Translations under genes and position numbers: made by a program
The notes under the pieces: generated by a model
The model's input: only the letters and a program-made list of their open reading frames with translations
Databases searched by the model: none
Told to the model about the DNA's origin: nothing
In this document: in pieces, positions 15,949-23,500 of the stretch
Position numbering within the stretch: position 1 is the first letter of the stretch
Layout: every line of letters begins with the position of its first letter
Origin: Planctomycetota bacterium
GTDB lineage: Bacteria; Planctomycetota; Phycisphaerae; UBA1845
Length of the DNA stretch: 64,000 nucleotides
Reading direction: 5' to 3'
Assembly: GCA_030616775.1 (NCBI GenBank)
Contig: JAUWWQ010000014.1
Coordinates: forward strand, 24,201-88,200

Positions 15949-17769
15949 TTACTGCACGATCAGGTCGAGTTGACCGCTGGTTTGGTAGCCTCGTAAGTCG
16001 GTGATGATGAGGGTGACGGTGTGTCGACCGGAGGCCATGCCCGCGGTCCGCCACAAGTAGCTTACCCCGGTGGACTCGCCGAACACTGGACTGACGAAGA
16101 CCGTCGTCCCATCGACCAGCCATTCAACAGTGGCAAGTCCGTCGGAATCACTAACGCTGGCTTGAATCGACACATTCCCGGAAACCAGCGCCCCGTCAGC
16201 GGGTGAATTGAAGGTGATCCAGGAAGGCGATCCACCGGTGTTGCGAAGAGAACTGCGGAAGGTAACCGTGACGCTCTTGGCAGGTGACGCGTTCCCGGCA
16301 AGATCGGTAGCCACAAAGGAAAGCTCGTGCGAACCTGCCGGGAACGCTGTAGTATCGATGATGAACCGGTACGGAGCCCGGGTATCGGTCGCATGCGGCA
16401 TGCTGTCGATCGAAAGTACAACGTCGGCTACTCCCCACCGATCGGTGGCGGTAACCCATGCCGTATACCGGTCCGAGATGGTCGCTCCGCTCGCCGGCCG
16501 GCTAATCTGCAAGCTCGGCGGCGTCGTATCCGGCACAAACGAAGTCTCTGCCGCTTGACCGACCGCCGCGGCGGCGTCAATGGCCCCGTGCCCGTACACA
16601 CTGTCCTTGCCCGCTGTTCCCAGGTCGATGCACGTATCCAGAATGACTGATTCGATCGTCACAGGCCTGAGGTCGTGGTTGATCGACCAGGCCAGAGCCG
16701 CTACACCGGAGACTATCGGAGCTGCGAAGGACGTGCCGTTGGCCGTGCCGTAATCGTTACCGAGCTTGGTGGAGTGTACACCTATCCCCGGAGCAACCAG
16801 GTCCACGAAGGGACCGCGATCCGAGAAGGAGGCGATCTGGTCGGAGCTACTGATGGCTCCGACGAACAATGCCTCGCTGTAACCACGGGCTGTGGTCGTG
16901 CCGCCCATGTTACCCGCGCTGATCACCACAAGGCGTCCGCGGTTGAAAGCCTCCTGGGCGGCAGCCCGCACCACCCGATCAGACCACAATGGAGCAAAGC
17001 TGACATTGATGACGCTGGCGTCGTGGGCAACAGCCCAAAGGATACCGGCGGCCAACTGCCGTGAGGAAGACCGGCCGTACTCGTCGGTCGTACGGATCAC
17101 AAGTAGCGGACAATCCCAGGTTACGCCGGCCACACCGGTGCCGTTATCCGATACGGCGGCGGCCACTCCCGCAACCAAGGTGCCGTGCCCGTGAATGTCG
17201 CTGTAGTCGGAGTTGCGCTCGAACGTATTCCAGCCGCCAACGATCTTGTCCTCAAGATCAGGATGGTCGAGATCAACTCCGGTGTCGACAATCGCGATAA
17301 TAACGTCTTCGGCTCCCACCGTGATGTCCCACGCTTCAACGGCCCGAATCTGTGCCAGGTGCGTCTGCTGAGTGAACATGGGATCATTGGGAACCTCACT
17401 GGGCTCGTAGAGATAGTTCTTCTGAACGGTCTCAATCAGCCCGCTTTCAACCAGGCTCTCTGCGATAGGATGGAACTGGTCTTGTGCAACCTTCAGGACG
17501 GTAGCTTCGATTTCGGGAAGCTCCTCGACGACCGTAGCCCCCACATCCGAGTAAAGGTCCGAAAGCGCCGTGGCCTCCGCTCCGGGGTAGGGTTGAATGA
17601 GCAGCTCGTCTTCAACGAAGGGTAATGCAGCCAGAGCCGGATCGGCGTCCTCGGCAAATAGGACCTGGTCTTGGGCGGTACCGGTAGTCTCCAGACAGAC
17701 TTCGCACCCGGTAAGCGCGCACGCCAGGCAGAGAATGCACCATTGCCGTAGTCTTGTCACTGCCTTCAT
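15949..17769 (-). CDS. Subtilisin-like serine protease (S8), probable lipoprotein with C-terminal Ig-like domains
   Basis: The N-terminus ends in a lipobox L-T-G-C (residues 19-22), so the enzyme is probably lipid-anchored after export. A propeptide of about 110 residues (inhibitor I9-like, ELLIQPYPGAEA) precedes the catalytic domain. The triad is visible as Asp162 (VDTGVD), His195 (HGHGT) and Ser347 (GTSFAAP), with oxyanion Asn287 (SAGN), all intact. The spacing matches thermitase-like subtilases. Two beta-sandwich Ig-like domains follow (about 415-505 and 515-606), both with the phrase ADLAGN- or SDGLA-like seen in bacterial Ig folds; these probably bind envelope or extracellular polymers. 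It stands alone between rplU and a repeat-rich gap. The enzyme class is secure; the substrate is unknown. Confidence 0.93.
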   Translation of the reverse strand: MKAVTRLRQWCILCLACALTGCEVCLETTGTAQDQVLFAEDADPALAALPFVEDELLIQPYPGAEATALSDLYSDVGATVVEELPEIEATVLKVAQDQFHPIAESLVESGLIETVQKNYLYEPSEVPNDPMFTQQTHLAQIRAVEAWDITVGAEDVIIAIVDTGVDLDHPDLEDKIVGGWNTFERNSDYSDIHGHGTLVAGVAAAVSDNGTGVAGVTWDCPLLVIRTTDEYGRSSSRQLAAGILWAVAHDASVINVSFAPLWSDRVVRAAAQEAFNRGRLVVISAGNMGGTTTARGYSEALFVGAISSSDQIASFSDRGPFVDLVAPGIGVHSTKLGNDYGTANGTSFAAPIVSGVAALAWSINHDLRPVTIESVILDTCIDLGTAGKDSVYGHGAIDAAAAVGQAAETSFVPDTTPPSLQISRPASGATISDRYTAWVTATDRWGVADVVLSIDSMPHATDTRAPYRFIIDTTAFPAGSHELSFVATDLAGNASPAKSVTVTFRSSLRNTGGSPSWITFNSPADGALVSGNVSIQASVSDSDGLATVEWLVDGTTVFVSPVFGESTGVSYLWRTAGMASGRHTVTLIITDLRGYQTSGQLDLIVQ

Positions 17770-18541
17770 CAGTCTCTCGGCCCGTCCTTAGTAGGATGCC
17801 TATGAGGGTGCAGCGTTCTCTTTTATCGTGTAGCGGCCGGCCCCCGTGCCGGCCGTAGCCTTCCGGCCCTGAGCGACCCCGACGTAGCGGGACAAACCAC
17901 CACGCGAAAACGAAGATCGGTCTAGCTGTGCCTCTAACGGCCGATCCGCCGTGCTTCCACGAACCACTCTATTGCGCTTCTGCGTACCGGTCCCTTATAA
18001 AAAGATGCCATTCAGATCACTTGCATGCGGGATGAAAAATGAGTTTTTCCACGCCGGACGTGAGCCCTTGAATCCGATAACACGCAGCAGCGACGTAACA
18101 CGCTCTTATCAGCATTTGCCTTTCCGGCTTGCGGGTTGGCACATCCGGCGCTCTGCGGCTATGTTCACCTACGCCGAGCACGCCACCCAGCCGCCTAACC
18201 GGCGAGGGCTGGCTGACCGGGATTTCAACGTCCGAACTGAAGGAGCTCTTTCCCTTGCGGAAGGACGCGGTTGCGCGGTAGAATCCGCACCCGTAGGGCG
18301 TGCTTCGCACGCCGAGTGGTCCGGCAAGATTGTGTCGGGCATAGCCCGACCTACGTGGCTCGCCGCAAACGCCCTTCGAAAGGCCGCACCCGTGATGCGC
18401 GCTCATGCCTGGTGACCTTGAACAGAACCGGAAGCGCAAGGCATCAGCCCGCGTCGCCAGCGAGGCAAAACCAGAGGAGCTTGACAACCAAGGGGAAGGC
18501 GGCACTCTTCAGTCCGGTGGGAGCGCGTCGCGGCGCCTTGC
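17770..18541. other. Gene-free stretch with palindromes
   Basis: About 770 bases without a convincing gene. Overlapping frames on both strands (17951-18415 plus, 18017-18505 minus) have no recognisable pattern or start signals. There is a perfect stem CGGCCGGC-ccccgt-GCCGGCCG at 17834-17855 flanked by TAG on both sides, and a 64-bp palindromic element at 18292-18355 listed separately. Confidence 0.5.
18292..18355. repeat. 64-bp palindromic mini-element with two inner hairpins
   Basis: Outer inverted repeats CGTAGG (18292-18297) and CCTACG (18350-18355) enclose two perfect hairpins, GGCGTGC-ttc-GCACGCC (18297-18313) and GTCGGGC-ata-GCCCGAC (18334-18350). The layout (outer repeat plus two inner hairpins) is the same as at 15101-15184 although the sequence differs. 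It lies in an intergenic gap. Confidence 0.6.
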
Positions 18542-18616
18542 TTGGCCATGTCAGGTCCAGGTGCAGTCTCGGATGTCGCCTCTGTCGGGAAACAAGTTTG
18601 TGGCAGGGCAAGACCC

Positions 18617-19198
18617 GTGTCGAGCACAATTGATGAACTCTTTGAAGCTTCCCGGACTGGTTCCGTAGAAGAAGTCAAATGCCTGCTCCGGGGGGGGATC
18701 GATCCCAACGGTATGTTCGGAAGCGGATTGACATCTCTTCACATAGCGGCGCGGAAAGGTCACTTGTCCGTTGTCGAGCTGCTGGTTGAGAATGGCGCGG
18801 ACCCGAATGTGCGGACGGTAAAGCGCGCCGACATTCCGTTTTTGCATTTCCGGGACTCGGGGCTCCACTTTGCGGCAGAGGAAGCTCACCCAGCAGTGGT
18901 CGAATACTTGCTTAGAAACGGGGCCGAAGTAGACGCGCGCAACAGCGAAGGACTGACAGCGCTGCACCTAGCCGTAATGAATACCCTTGGTCTAAAGCCT
19001 CAGGAGGTTGTGCTGACGGTTGTGAGACTACTGTTGGAATCCGGTGCGAACATCAACAGGAGAAGCAGGAACGGGCTGACCCCTTTGGACCGGGCCCAGT
19101 ACAAAAGCGACGTTGCTGCTTTTCTTCGCAGTAGAGGGGCAAAGCACTCATGGGAGTTCGGGGTACGCGCTTGGCTCCAGTGGTTACTTGCCCGCTAG
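18617..19198 (+). CDS. Ankyrin-repeat protein
   Basis: About 190 residues contain four ankyrin repeats: SGLTSLHIAARKGHLSVVELL, the next beginning SGLHFAAEEAHPAVVEYLL, then GLTALHLAVMN...VVRLLLESGANI, and GLTPLDRAQYKSDVAAFL. Ankyrin repeats mediate protein-protein binding. The start is uncertain: GTG 18617 has AGGG nine bases upstream and begins just before the first helix (SSTIDELFEASRTG), whereas the frame stays open back to a TTG at 18542. There is no signal peptide in either form, so the protein is probably cytoplasmic. Its neighbour 130 bases downstream is a SIR2-like gene; ankyrin partners occur in some defence and toxin systems, but a link here is only inferred. Confidence 0.75.
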   Translation: MSSTIDELFEASRTGSVEEVKCLLRGGIDPNGMFGSGLTSLHIAARKGHLSVVELLVENGADPNVRTVKRADIPFLHFRDSGLHFAAEEAHPAVVEYLLRNGAEVDARNSEGLTALHLAVMNTLGLKPQEVVLTVVRLLLESGANINRRSRNGLTPLDRAQYKSDVAAFLRSRGAKHSWEFGVRAWLQWLLAR

Positions 19199-19328
19199 CG
19201 ATGTAGGGGAAAGACTCGGGAGTCCGCGTTAAGAGGACAATCCGGATGTGCTCCTCCGTGGGGAAACAACCCTCGGTCGTGCGACCAGCAGGTTGCGGTG
19301 GTAGAATCGGCGTCAGGGAGCAAAACGC

Positions 19329-20402
19329 ATGGGTGAGTTGAAACGCGTATTCATCCTTGGCGCGGGTTTCTCGCAGCCGGCACGGATGCCGTTGGCAACA
19401 GGACTACTTCCGCTGCTTCTCAACAAGCTGCAGCTCGACGAGATGCGTAAATGGGTCGATGGGCTGTGTCGGCGGTTGGCTTGGCTTTCCGGTAGCGATA
19501 AGGAAACAAGTTCGCTCTCCTTAAACATCGAACAAGTTTTTCACTATGCGTACTTCGACGTCGAAGTATGGCGTCTGCAACAGCAGCTCGTACCGGTCGG
19601 CCGACGGGACGGCCTGACACCGTGGAACCAAGGCGAGTCGATCGAAGCCTGGCTGTCGTATCTTGAGGATGCGCTTCGCGATGTCGTTTCCGAGCACGAC
19701 GATGAATCCGATCTTGCACCGATCACGCGCTGGGGGCAAGCAGTGAATGAGACCGATGCGGTGCTTACGTTCAACTACGACACGCTCGCGGAGCGTGCGC
19801 TGACAGAGTTGGGCAAGGGTTGGAACCACGGTTTTGAGCACGAACGCGACGGCGGAATTCCGGTCCACAAGCTCCACGGCTCCATCGACTGGATCGTGGC
19901 GGACCGCTCTGAGTCGTTCTCCAAACTCGATCTCTTGTTCGACAAGGCGAATACAAACCGCTCGGACGGGAAGACCGGGCACGTCGAGGAGGACTGCCGG
20001 TTGTGGCGATGCCAAACGCGCGAGCAACGACGGAATTGGATTAAGGGTCGCGCTCTCCAGAGTGGAACATGGAAGACGGTCGGCATCGCCGGGCTCGGTG
20101 CGTACAAGGAACTCCATCAGATCCCCGGCCTGGGAAGGGTGTGGAAGCGCGGAATGCAAGCGCTTTATCACGCGGATCGCGCGGTTGTCGTCGGCTTCGC
20201 AATGTCGGACTTTGACGCTATGGCCCAGATGCAATTCGCGGAGGTCGCGCGGGCGCGAGGGCGCGAGGGGCGGCCGCTTCCTGTCATCGTCATCGACCCA
20301 TGTGCAAACAAGGAAACTAAGAAAAGATTCCGGCGTGTGTTTCGACGCGTCGATTTCATCCCGAGAGGGCACCAGGACTTTGACTGGTCGAGCCTTGACT
20401 AA
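19329..20402 (+). CDS. SIR2-like domain protein (candidate NAD-consuming defence effector)
   Basis: The 357-residue product has the motifs of the SIR2-like branch found in bacterial immunity: GAGFS at 11-15 for the NAD pyrophosphate loop, TFNYD at 147-151, H183 in KLHGSIDW as the candidate catalytic histidine, and GFAMSDFD at 289-296 near the end of the Rossmann fold. It lacks the zinc-binding CxxC pairs of classical sirtuin deacetylases. Related SIR2-like proteins deplete NAD+ on phage infection. No second effector or sensor domain is fused to it; the adjacent ankyrin gene and the ApeA-like gene 5 kb away make an accessory or defence neighbourhood plausible. A weak AGGGAGC precedes the ATG. 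The domain call is good; the activity is inferred. Confidence 0.75.
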   Translation: MGELKRVFILGAGFSQPARMPLATGLLPLLLNKLQLDEMRKWVDGLCRRLAWLSGSDKETSSLSLNIEQVFHYAYFDVEVWRLQQQLVPVGRRDGLTPWNQGESIEAWLSYLEDALRDVVSEHDDESDLAPITRWGQAVNETDAVLTFNYDTLAERALTELGKGWNHGFEHERDGGIPVHKLHGSIDWIVADRSESFSKLDLLFDKANTNRSDGKTGHVEEDCRLWRCQTREQRRNWIKGRALQSGTWKTVGIAGLGAYKELHQIPGLGRVWKRGMQALYHADRAVVVGFAMSDFDAMAQMQFAEVARARGREGRPLPVIVIDPCANKETKKRFRRVFRRVDFIPRGHQDFDWSSLD

Positions 20403-20423
20403 CCCCAACACAATCGTTTGGTG

Positions 20424-20541
20424 GCGTGGCCCCGGTCCTGTTCTGCGGTTGCGTGGCTTGTCTGGGCGTAGCCCCCGGGTGGCCCATCTCGTTTCGAGGT
20501 GGGAAAGCGGTCGTGTGGCGCGGCCAGGCGTAGCCCGGCCG
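20424..20541. repeat. Intergenic hairpin array
   Basis: The 309-base gap 20403-20711 holds no gene but has a run of hairpins, the clearest being CCCATCTCG-ttt-CGAGGTGGG (20483-20503, one G-T pair) and CGGCC...GGCCG (20521-20541). The left part (GCGTGGCCCCGGTCCTGT, from 20424) is close to GCGTGGCACGGTCCTGT at 33013, so the two sites look like members of one dispersed family. Confidence 0.45.
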
Positions 20542-20711
20542 TGAGTGCGAGAACATACACATCCTGACAACTCAGATGGTGTCACCCTGCCGCTGTTTCC
20601 GCCGTGCTGCACGCGTTGAGCTGGAGCCGCAAACATGAACTGGTCATGAAACGGATTTACGGTTACAATCGAGTCCACGATGACGAAACACTCACATGGT
20701 AAGGACCAAAG

Positions 20712-21998
20712 GTGAAGCTTCTCAGTGTTGAAACCATCCGGCTTGGGCTCAACAATCTCCGGCTGCACAAGCTGCGGTCGTTGCTGACCTCGTTGGGGAT
20801 CATCTTCGGGGTCGGCGCGGTGATCTGCATGCTATCGATCAGCGAAAGCACCTCCGCCGACGAGTTGCGGATGATCGAGCTGCTGGGTACCAGGAATATC
20901 ATCATCAATTCGGTCAAGCCGCCGCAAACCACTCAAACCTCGGAAGGCAACACGAACCTCATCGAGTACGGAATCACTCGCGGGGACGTGGCGATCATCG
21001 AAGCCAGTGTGCCCCACATCGAGCACGTGGTACCGCTAAAGACGGTTGCCTACCGGGCATGGCACGGCGAGCATCAATCCGTGCTCAACGTCGTCGGCAC
21101 CACGCCGGCGTTTTTCGAGGTCGTTAACATCACTGTGGCACGCGGGCGCCCCTTGACCAGCCAGGATCTCAGCGAACGCACCAATGTCTGCATAATCGGC
21201 GAGGAGGTCCGCCGCGAGCTGTTTCCCTTCAAGGATCCATTAGGTGAGCTGGTCCTTGCCGAGCGAAACCCCGTGGCGGTTCCATTTACCGTCGTCGGAA
21301 TCCTCGAACAGGTTCAAACGGCCGGAGCACCGGCTAGAGGCGTCGAGGAGCGCAACTTGAATCGCGAGATCATGGTGCCGTTCTCCACCGCCATGACTCA
21401 GTTTGGAGAGATCACTCTGCGCAGAGGCGCCGGTTCACGTGAGTTCACCAAGACGCAGTATTCGGGCCTCTACGTCACCGTAGACGGCCTTGACCGCGTT
21501 CTGCCTGTCTCGAAGATGATTGAGCGGGTATTTGAGCACGGCCACGAGAACCTGGATTACGAAGTGAAGGTGCCCCTTGCCCGCCTGCAGCTTGCCAAGA
21601 AAAAGGAGCGCAACAAGAAGCTTACGTTGGGATTTATCGCAGGGATTTCGCTGCTGGTGGGCGGTATCGGCATCATGAACATCATGCTCGCCACAGTTAC
21701 GGAACGGACGCGCGAGATCGGCATCCGCCGGGCGTTGGGGGCTCGGCAGCGGCACATCGCCGTGCAATTTCTCGTGGAGACTGTGGTCCTTTCGACGACC
21801 GGTGGGGTTGTAGGCGCGGTACTCGGAGTGATTGGCGCTTACCTGGTCACCATGTTTGCGGAGTGGGAAACCATCGTGAGCGCCTGGTCGATAGTCCTGA
21901 GTTTCGGACTCTCGGTCCTTGTGGGCATCTTCTTCGGCATGTATCCCGCCATCTCCGCGGCCAAGCTCGACCCGATCGAAGCCCTGCGGCACGAGTAG
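20712..21998 (+). CDS. MacB-family ABC transporter permease
   Basis: The protein has the MacB/FtsX topology: one N-terminal membrane helix (LLTSLGIIFGVGAVICMLSI), a periplasmic domain of about 250 residues and three C-terminal helices (FIAGISLLVGGIGIMNIMLA, VVLSTTGGVVGAVLGVIGAYL, and one before IFFGMYPAISAAKLDPIEALRHE). The segment TERTREIGIRRALGA is the diagnostic permease-ATPase contact loop. Length (428) is normal. Partners of this family are an ATPase and often a MacA-type adaptor; neither is nearby, so the ATPase must be encoded elsewhere. Start is GTG with AAGGA upstream. It probably moves peptides or lipoproteins, or works by mechanotransmission across the membrane; the substrate is not predictable. 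Confidence 0.9.
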   Translation: MKLLSVETIRLGLNNLRLHKLRSLLTSLGIIFGVGAVICMLSISESTSADELRMIELLGTRNIIINSVKPPQTTQTSEGNTNLIEYGITRGDVAIIEASVPHIEHVVPLKTVAYRAWHGEHQSVLNVVGTTPAFFEVVNITVARGRPLTSQDLSERTNVCIIGEEVRRELFPFKDPLGELVLAERNPVAVPFTVVGILEQVQTAGAPARGVEERNLNREIMVPFSTAMTQFGEITLRRGAGSREFTKTQYSGLYVTVDGLDRVLPVSKMIERVFEHGHENLDYEVKVPLARLQLAKKKERNKKLTLGFIAGISLLVGGIGIMNIMLATVTERTREIGIRRALGARQRHIAVQFLVETVVLSTTGGVVGAVLGVIGAYLVTMFAEWETIVSAWSIVLSFGLSVLVGIFFGMYPAISAAKLDPIEALRHE

Positions 21999-22086
21999 CC
22001 AGGCGCCCGTTATCACTGCACATAATGAAGTCATAATGCCATTCGAGAATTTTTGGCCCCATAAATGGTACAAATGAGCCCGGGAT

Positions 22087-22115
22087 TTGTCATCCCGCCA
22101 CCTTTGTTGTATAAT
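22087..22115 (+). promoter_or_regulatory. Consensus sigma-70-type promoter
   Basis: TTGTCA (22087-22092), a 17-base spacer and a perfect TATAAT (22110-22115). Transcription would start near 22122 and run through a leader of about 220 bases into the sigma-factor gene at 22341. Confidence 0.7.
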
Positions 22116-22216
22116 TAAGTTGGCAAGTTGGTCCCCCCCGCCGCTGAGTCTCCCCAGCAAAAGTTGCGGTGCGCCATGTATACGATGCGTGATTCTGAGA
22201 CGCATCGACTGTGAAG

Positions 22217-22248
22217 CCGTGGTATTCGCGCGAATAACGCAGCCACGG
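22217..22248 (+). promoter_or_regulatory. Leader hairpin with perfect 14-bp palindrome
   Basis: CCGTGG (22217-22222) and CCACGG (22243-22248) pair and enclose TATTCGCGCGAATA, a perfect palindrome (22223-22236). It sits in the long leader of the sigma-factor gene and could be an RNA hairpin or a protein-binding operator. The rest of the 342-base gap 21999-22340 has only the promoter and a 7-C run near 22131. Confidence 0.4.
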
Positions 22249-22340
22249 GCGTGCGGTTGGCGTACTAACTGTTGGGGCGTTCTTATGGGTCGTTGGCCGG
22301 GTTCGCTTCAACAAGGAGCAGGAGCGGAAGGAGTAAACCG

Positions 22341-23336
22341 ATGGCCACGCAAATGATCGACGTCATCAAAGCGAAGGTTACGCCTAGGGTACTGCCTGCA
22401 GCCAAGCCACCGCGCGATGTTGTGATCGATGCGCTGCTGGTCGAGGACCAGGTCCTGTTAACCAAACTGTTGACCGAACCGGCAGACTACGTGGATCACC
22501 CAGATTTCGCTGATCTTTCGGTCGAACTGAGGTTGTTCGGTGGTCCTGCGAAGCTGCTCAGTCGCACGGCTACCCGGTTCGTGGAGTGGGCCGACTCCAT
22601 CACTGACGCCGTTGCTGCGGGTGAACGGGTGCCGGCGCTCAGCTACGAGCAAGAGGGACATCTGTTTGAGCGTTTCAACTATGCTCGCCGACAAGCTGCA
22701 CGCATTCTCACCGAGAGCAACGCCAGGAAGCTGACCGCTGCCGCTACCCGCCGACTTTTGGCGTGGGGCCACCGCGCTCTGAGCACGCGGAGTGTGATAG
22801 TACGGCTGAATATGCCACTGGTCCTCGCGATGGCCAAGCGCACCCGGCTCACCAACATCGATTTCAGCGAAATGATCAGCGAAGGCAACATGGCGCTTCT
22901 TCGCAGCGTCGAGAAATTCGATTGCTCTCGAGGCTACAAGTTCAGCACCTATTCCTGTCGGGCGATCCTCAAAGCCTTCTCTCGTGTGGCCATGCGGGCC
23001 AGCCGGTATCGCGGGCAATTCCCCATGGAGTTCGATCCGGCCATGGAACGCAGCGATTACATCGAGAAGCAGCGAGAAGGCGTCGAAGAAAATTGCGTCG
23101 GCGAGCTTAAGGATATCCTTATAGCCAACCGCGCCGGCCTTACCGACGTCGAATGCACTGTCATTCGCGAGCGCTTCGCCCTGGGCCGCACTGAAACTGG
23201 CGAGCATCCAGCGCCCAAGACCCTCGAACAGGTCGGCTACGTTATCGGCGTCACCAAGGAGCGCGTCCGCCAGATCCAAAACAACGCCCTTAAGAAGATC
23301 CGCATCACCTTGGAGGAGGAATACCTGGCAGCCTAG
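22341..23336 (+). CDS. RNA polymerase sigma factor, sigma-70 family (group 2/3-like)
   Basis: AAGGAG lies seven bases before the ATG at 22341. Region 2 is clear at about residues 155-215 (NMPLVLAMAKR, DFSEMISEGNMALLRSVEKFD, GYKFSTYSCRAI), covering core binding and -10 melting. Region 4 with its helix-turn-helix is at 270-325 (TLEQVGYVIGVTKERVRQIQNNALKKIR), which recognises -35 elements. Region 1.1 is absent and the first 100 residues are unlike RpoD, so it is an alternative rather than the primary factor. It is monocistronic, driven by its own consensus promoter and ends at a hairpin shared with a convergent gene. No anti-sigma factor adjoins it. The regulon is unknown. Confidence 0.92.
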   Translation: MATQMIDVIKAKVTPRVLPAAKPPRDVVIDALLVEDQVLLTKLLTEPADYVDHPDFADLSVELRLFGGPAKLLSRTATRFVEWADSITDAVAAGERVPALSYEQEGHLFERFNYARRQAARILTESNARKLTAAATRRLLAWGHRALSTRSVIVRLNMPLVLAMAKRTRLTNIDFSEMISEGNMALLRSVEKFDCSRGYKFSTYSCRAILKAFSRVAMRASRYRGQFPMEFDPAMERSDYIEKQREGVEENCVGELKDILIANRAGLTDVECTVIRERFALGRTETGEHPAPKTLEQVGYVIGVTKERVRQIQNNALKKIRITLEEEYLAA

Positions 23337-23414
23337 CCAATGGCTGAACAGCGGGCTGGAGAATCCCGAATTCCCGTGCTGCTGCGAAACCAGAGACACA
23401 ACCGACGACACGCG

Positions 23415-23457
23415 CGAGCCGTACGGAAGCCCGCTAATACCGGGTCCGTGCGGCTCG
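23415..23457. terminator. Hairpin between convergent genes
   Basis: CGAGCCGTACGGA (23415-23427) pairs with TCCGTGCGGCTCG (23445-23457), a 13-bp stem with one G-T pair, with a further CCCG/CGGG in the loop. It is followed by GTTGTTATT. It is placed between the stop of the sigma-factor gene and the end of the opposite-strand gene, so it may terminate from either side. Confidence 0.6.
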
Positions 23458-23500
23458 GTTGTTATTGACGCCAGGGGTGCGTTCTAACCCGGCGGCCTCA

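Noticed and set aside
17951..18415. 154-codon plus-strand frame in the gap before the ankyrin gene
   Set aside because: It passes through a palindromic element, has no recognisable pattern and overlaps an equally long minus-strand frame.
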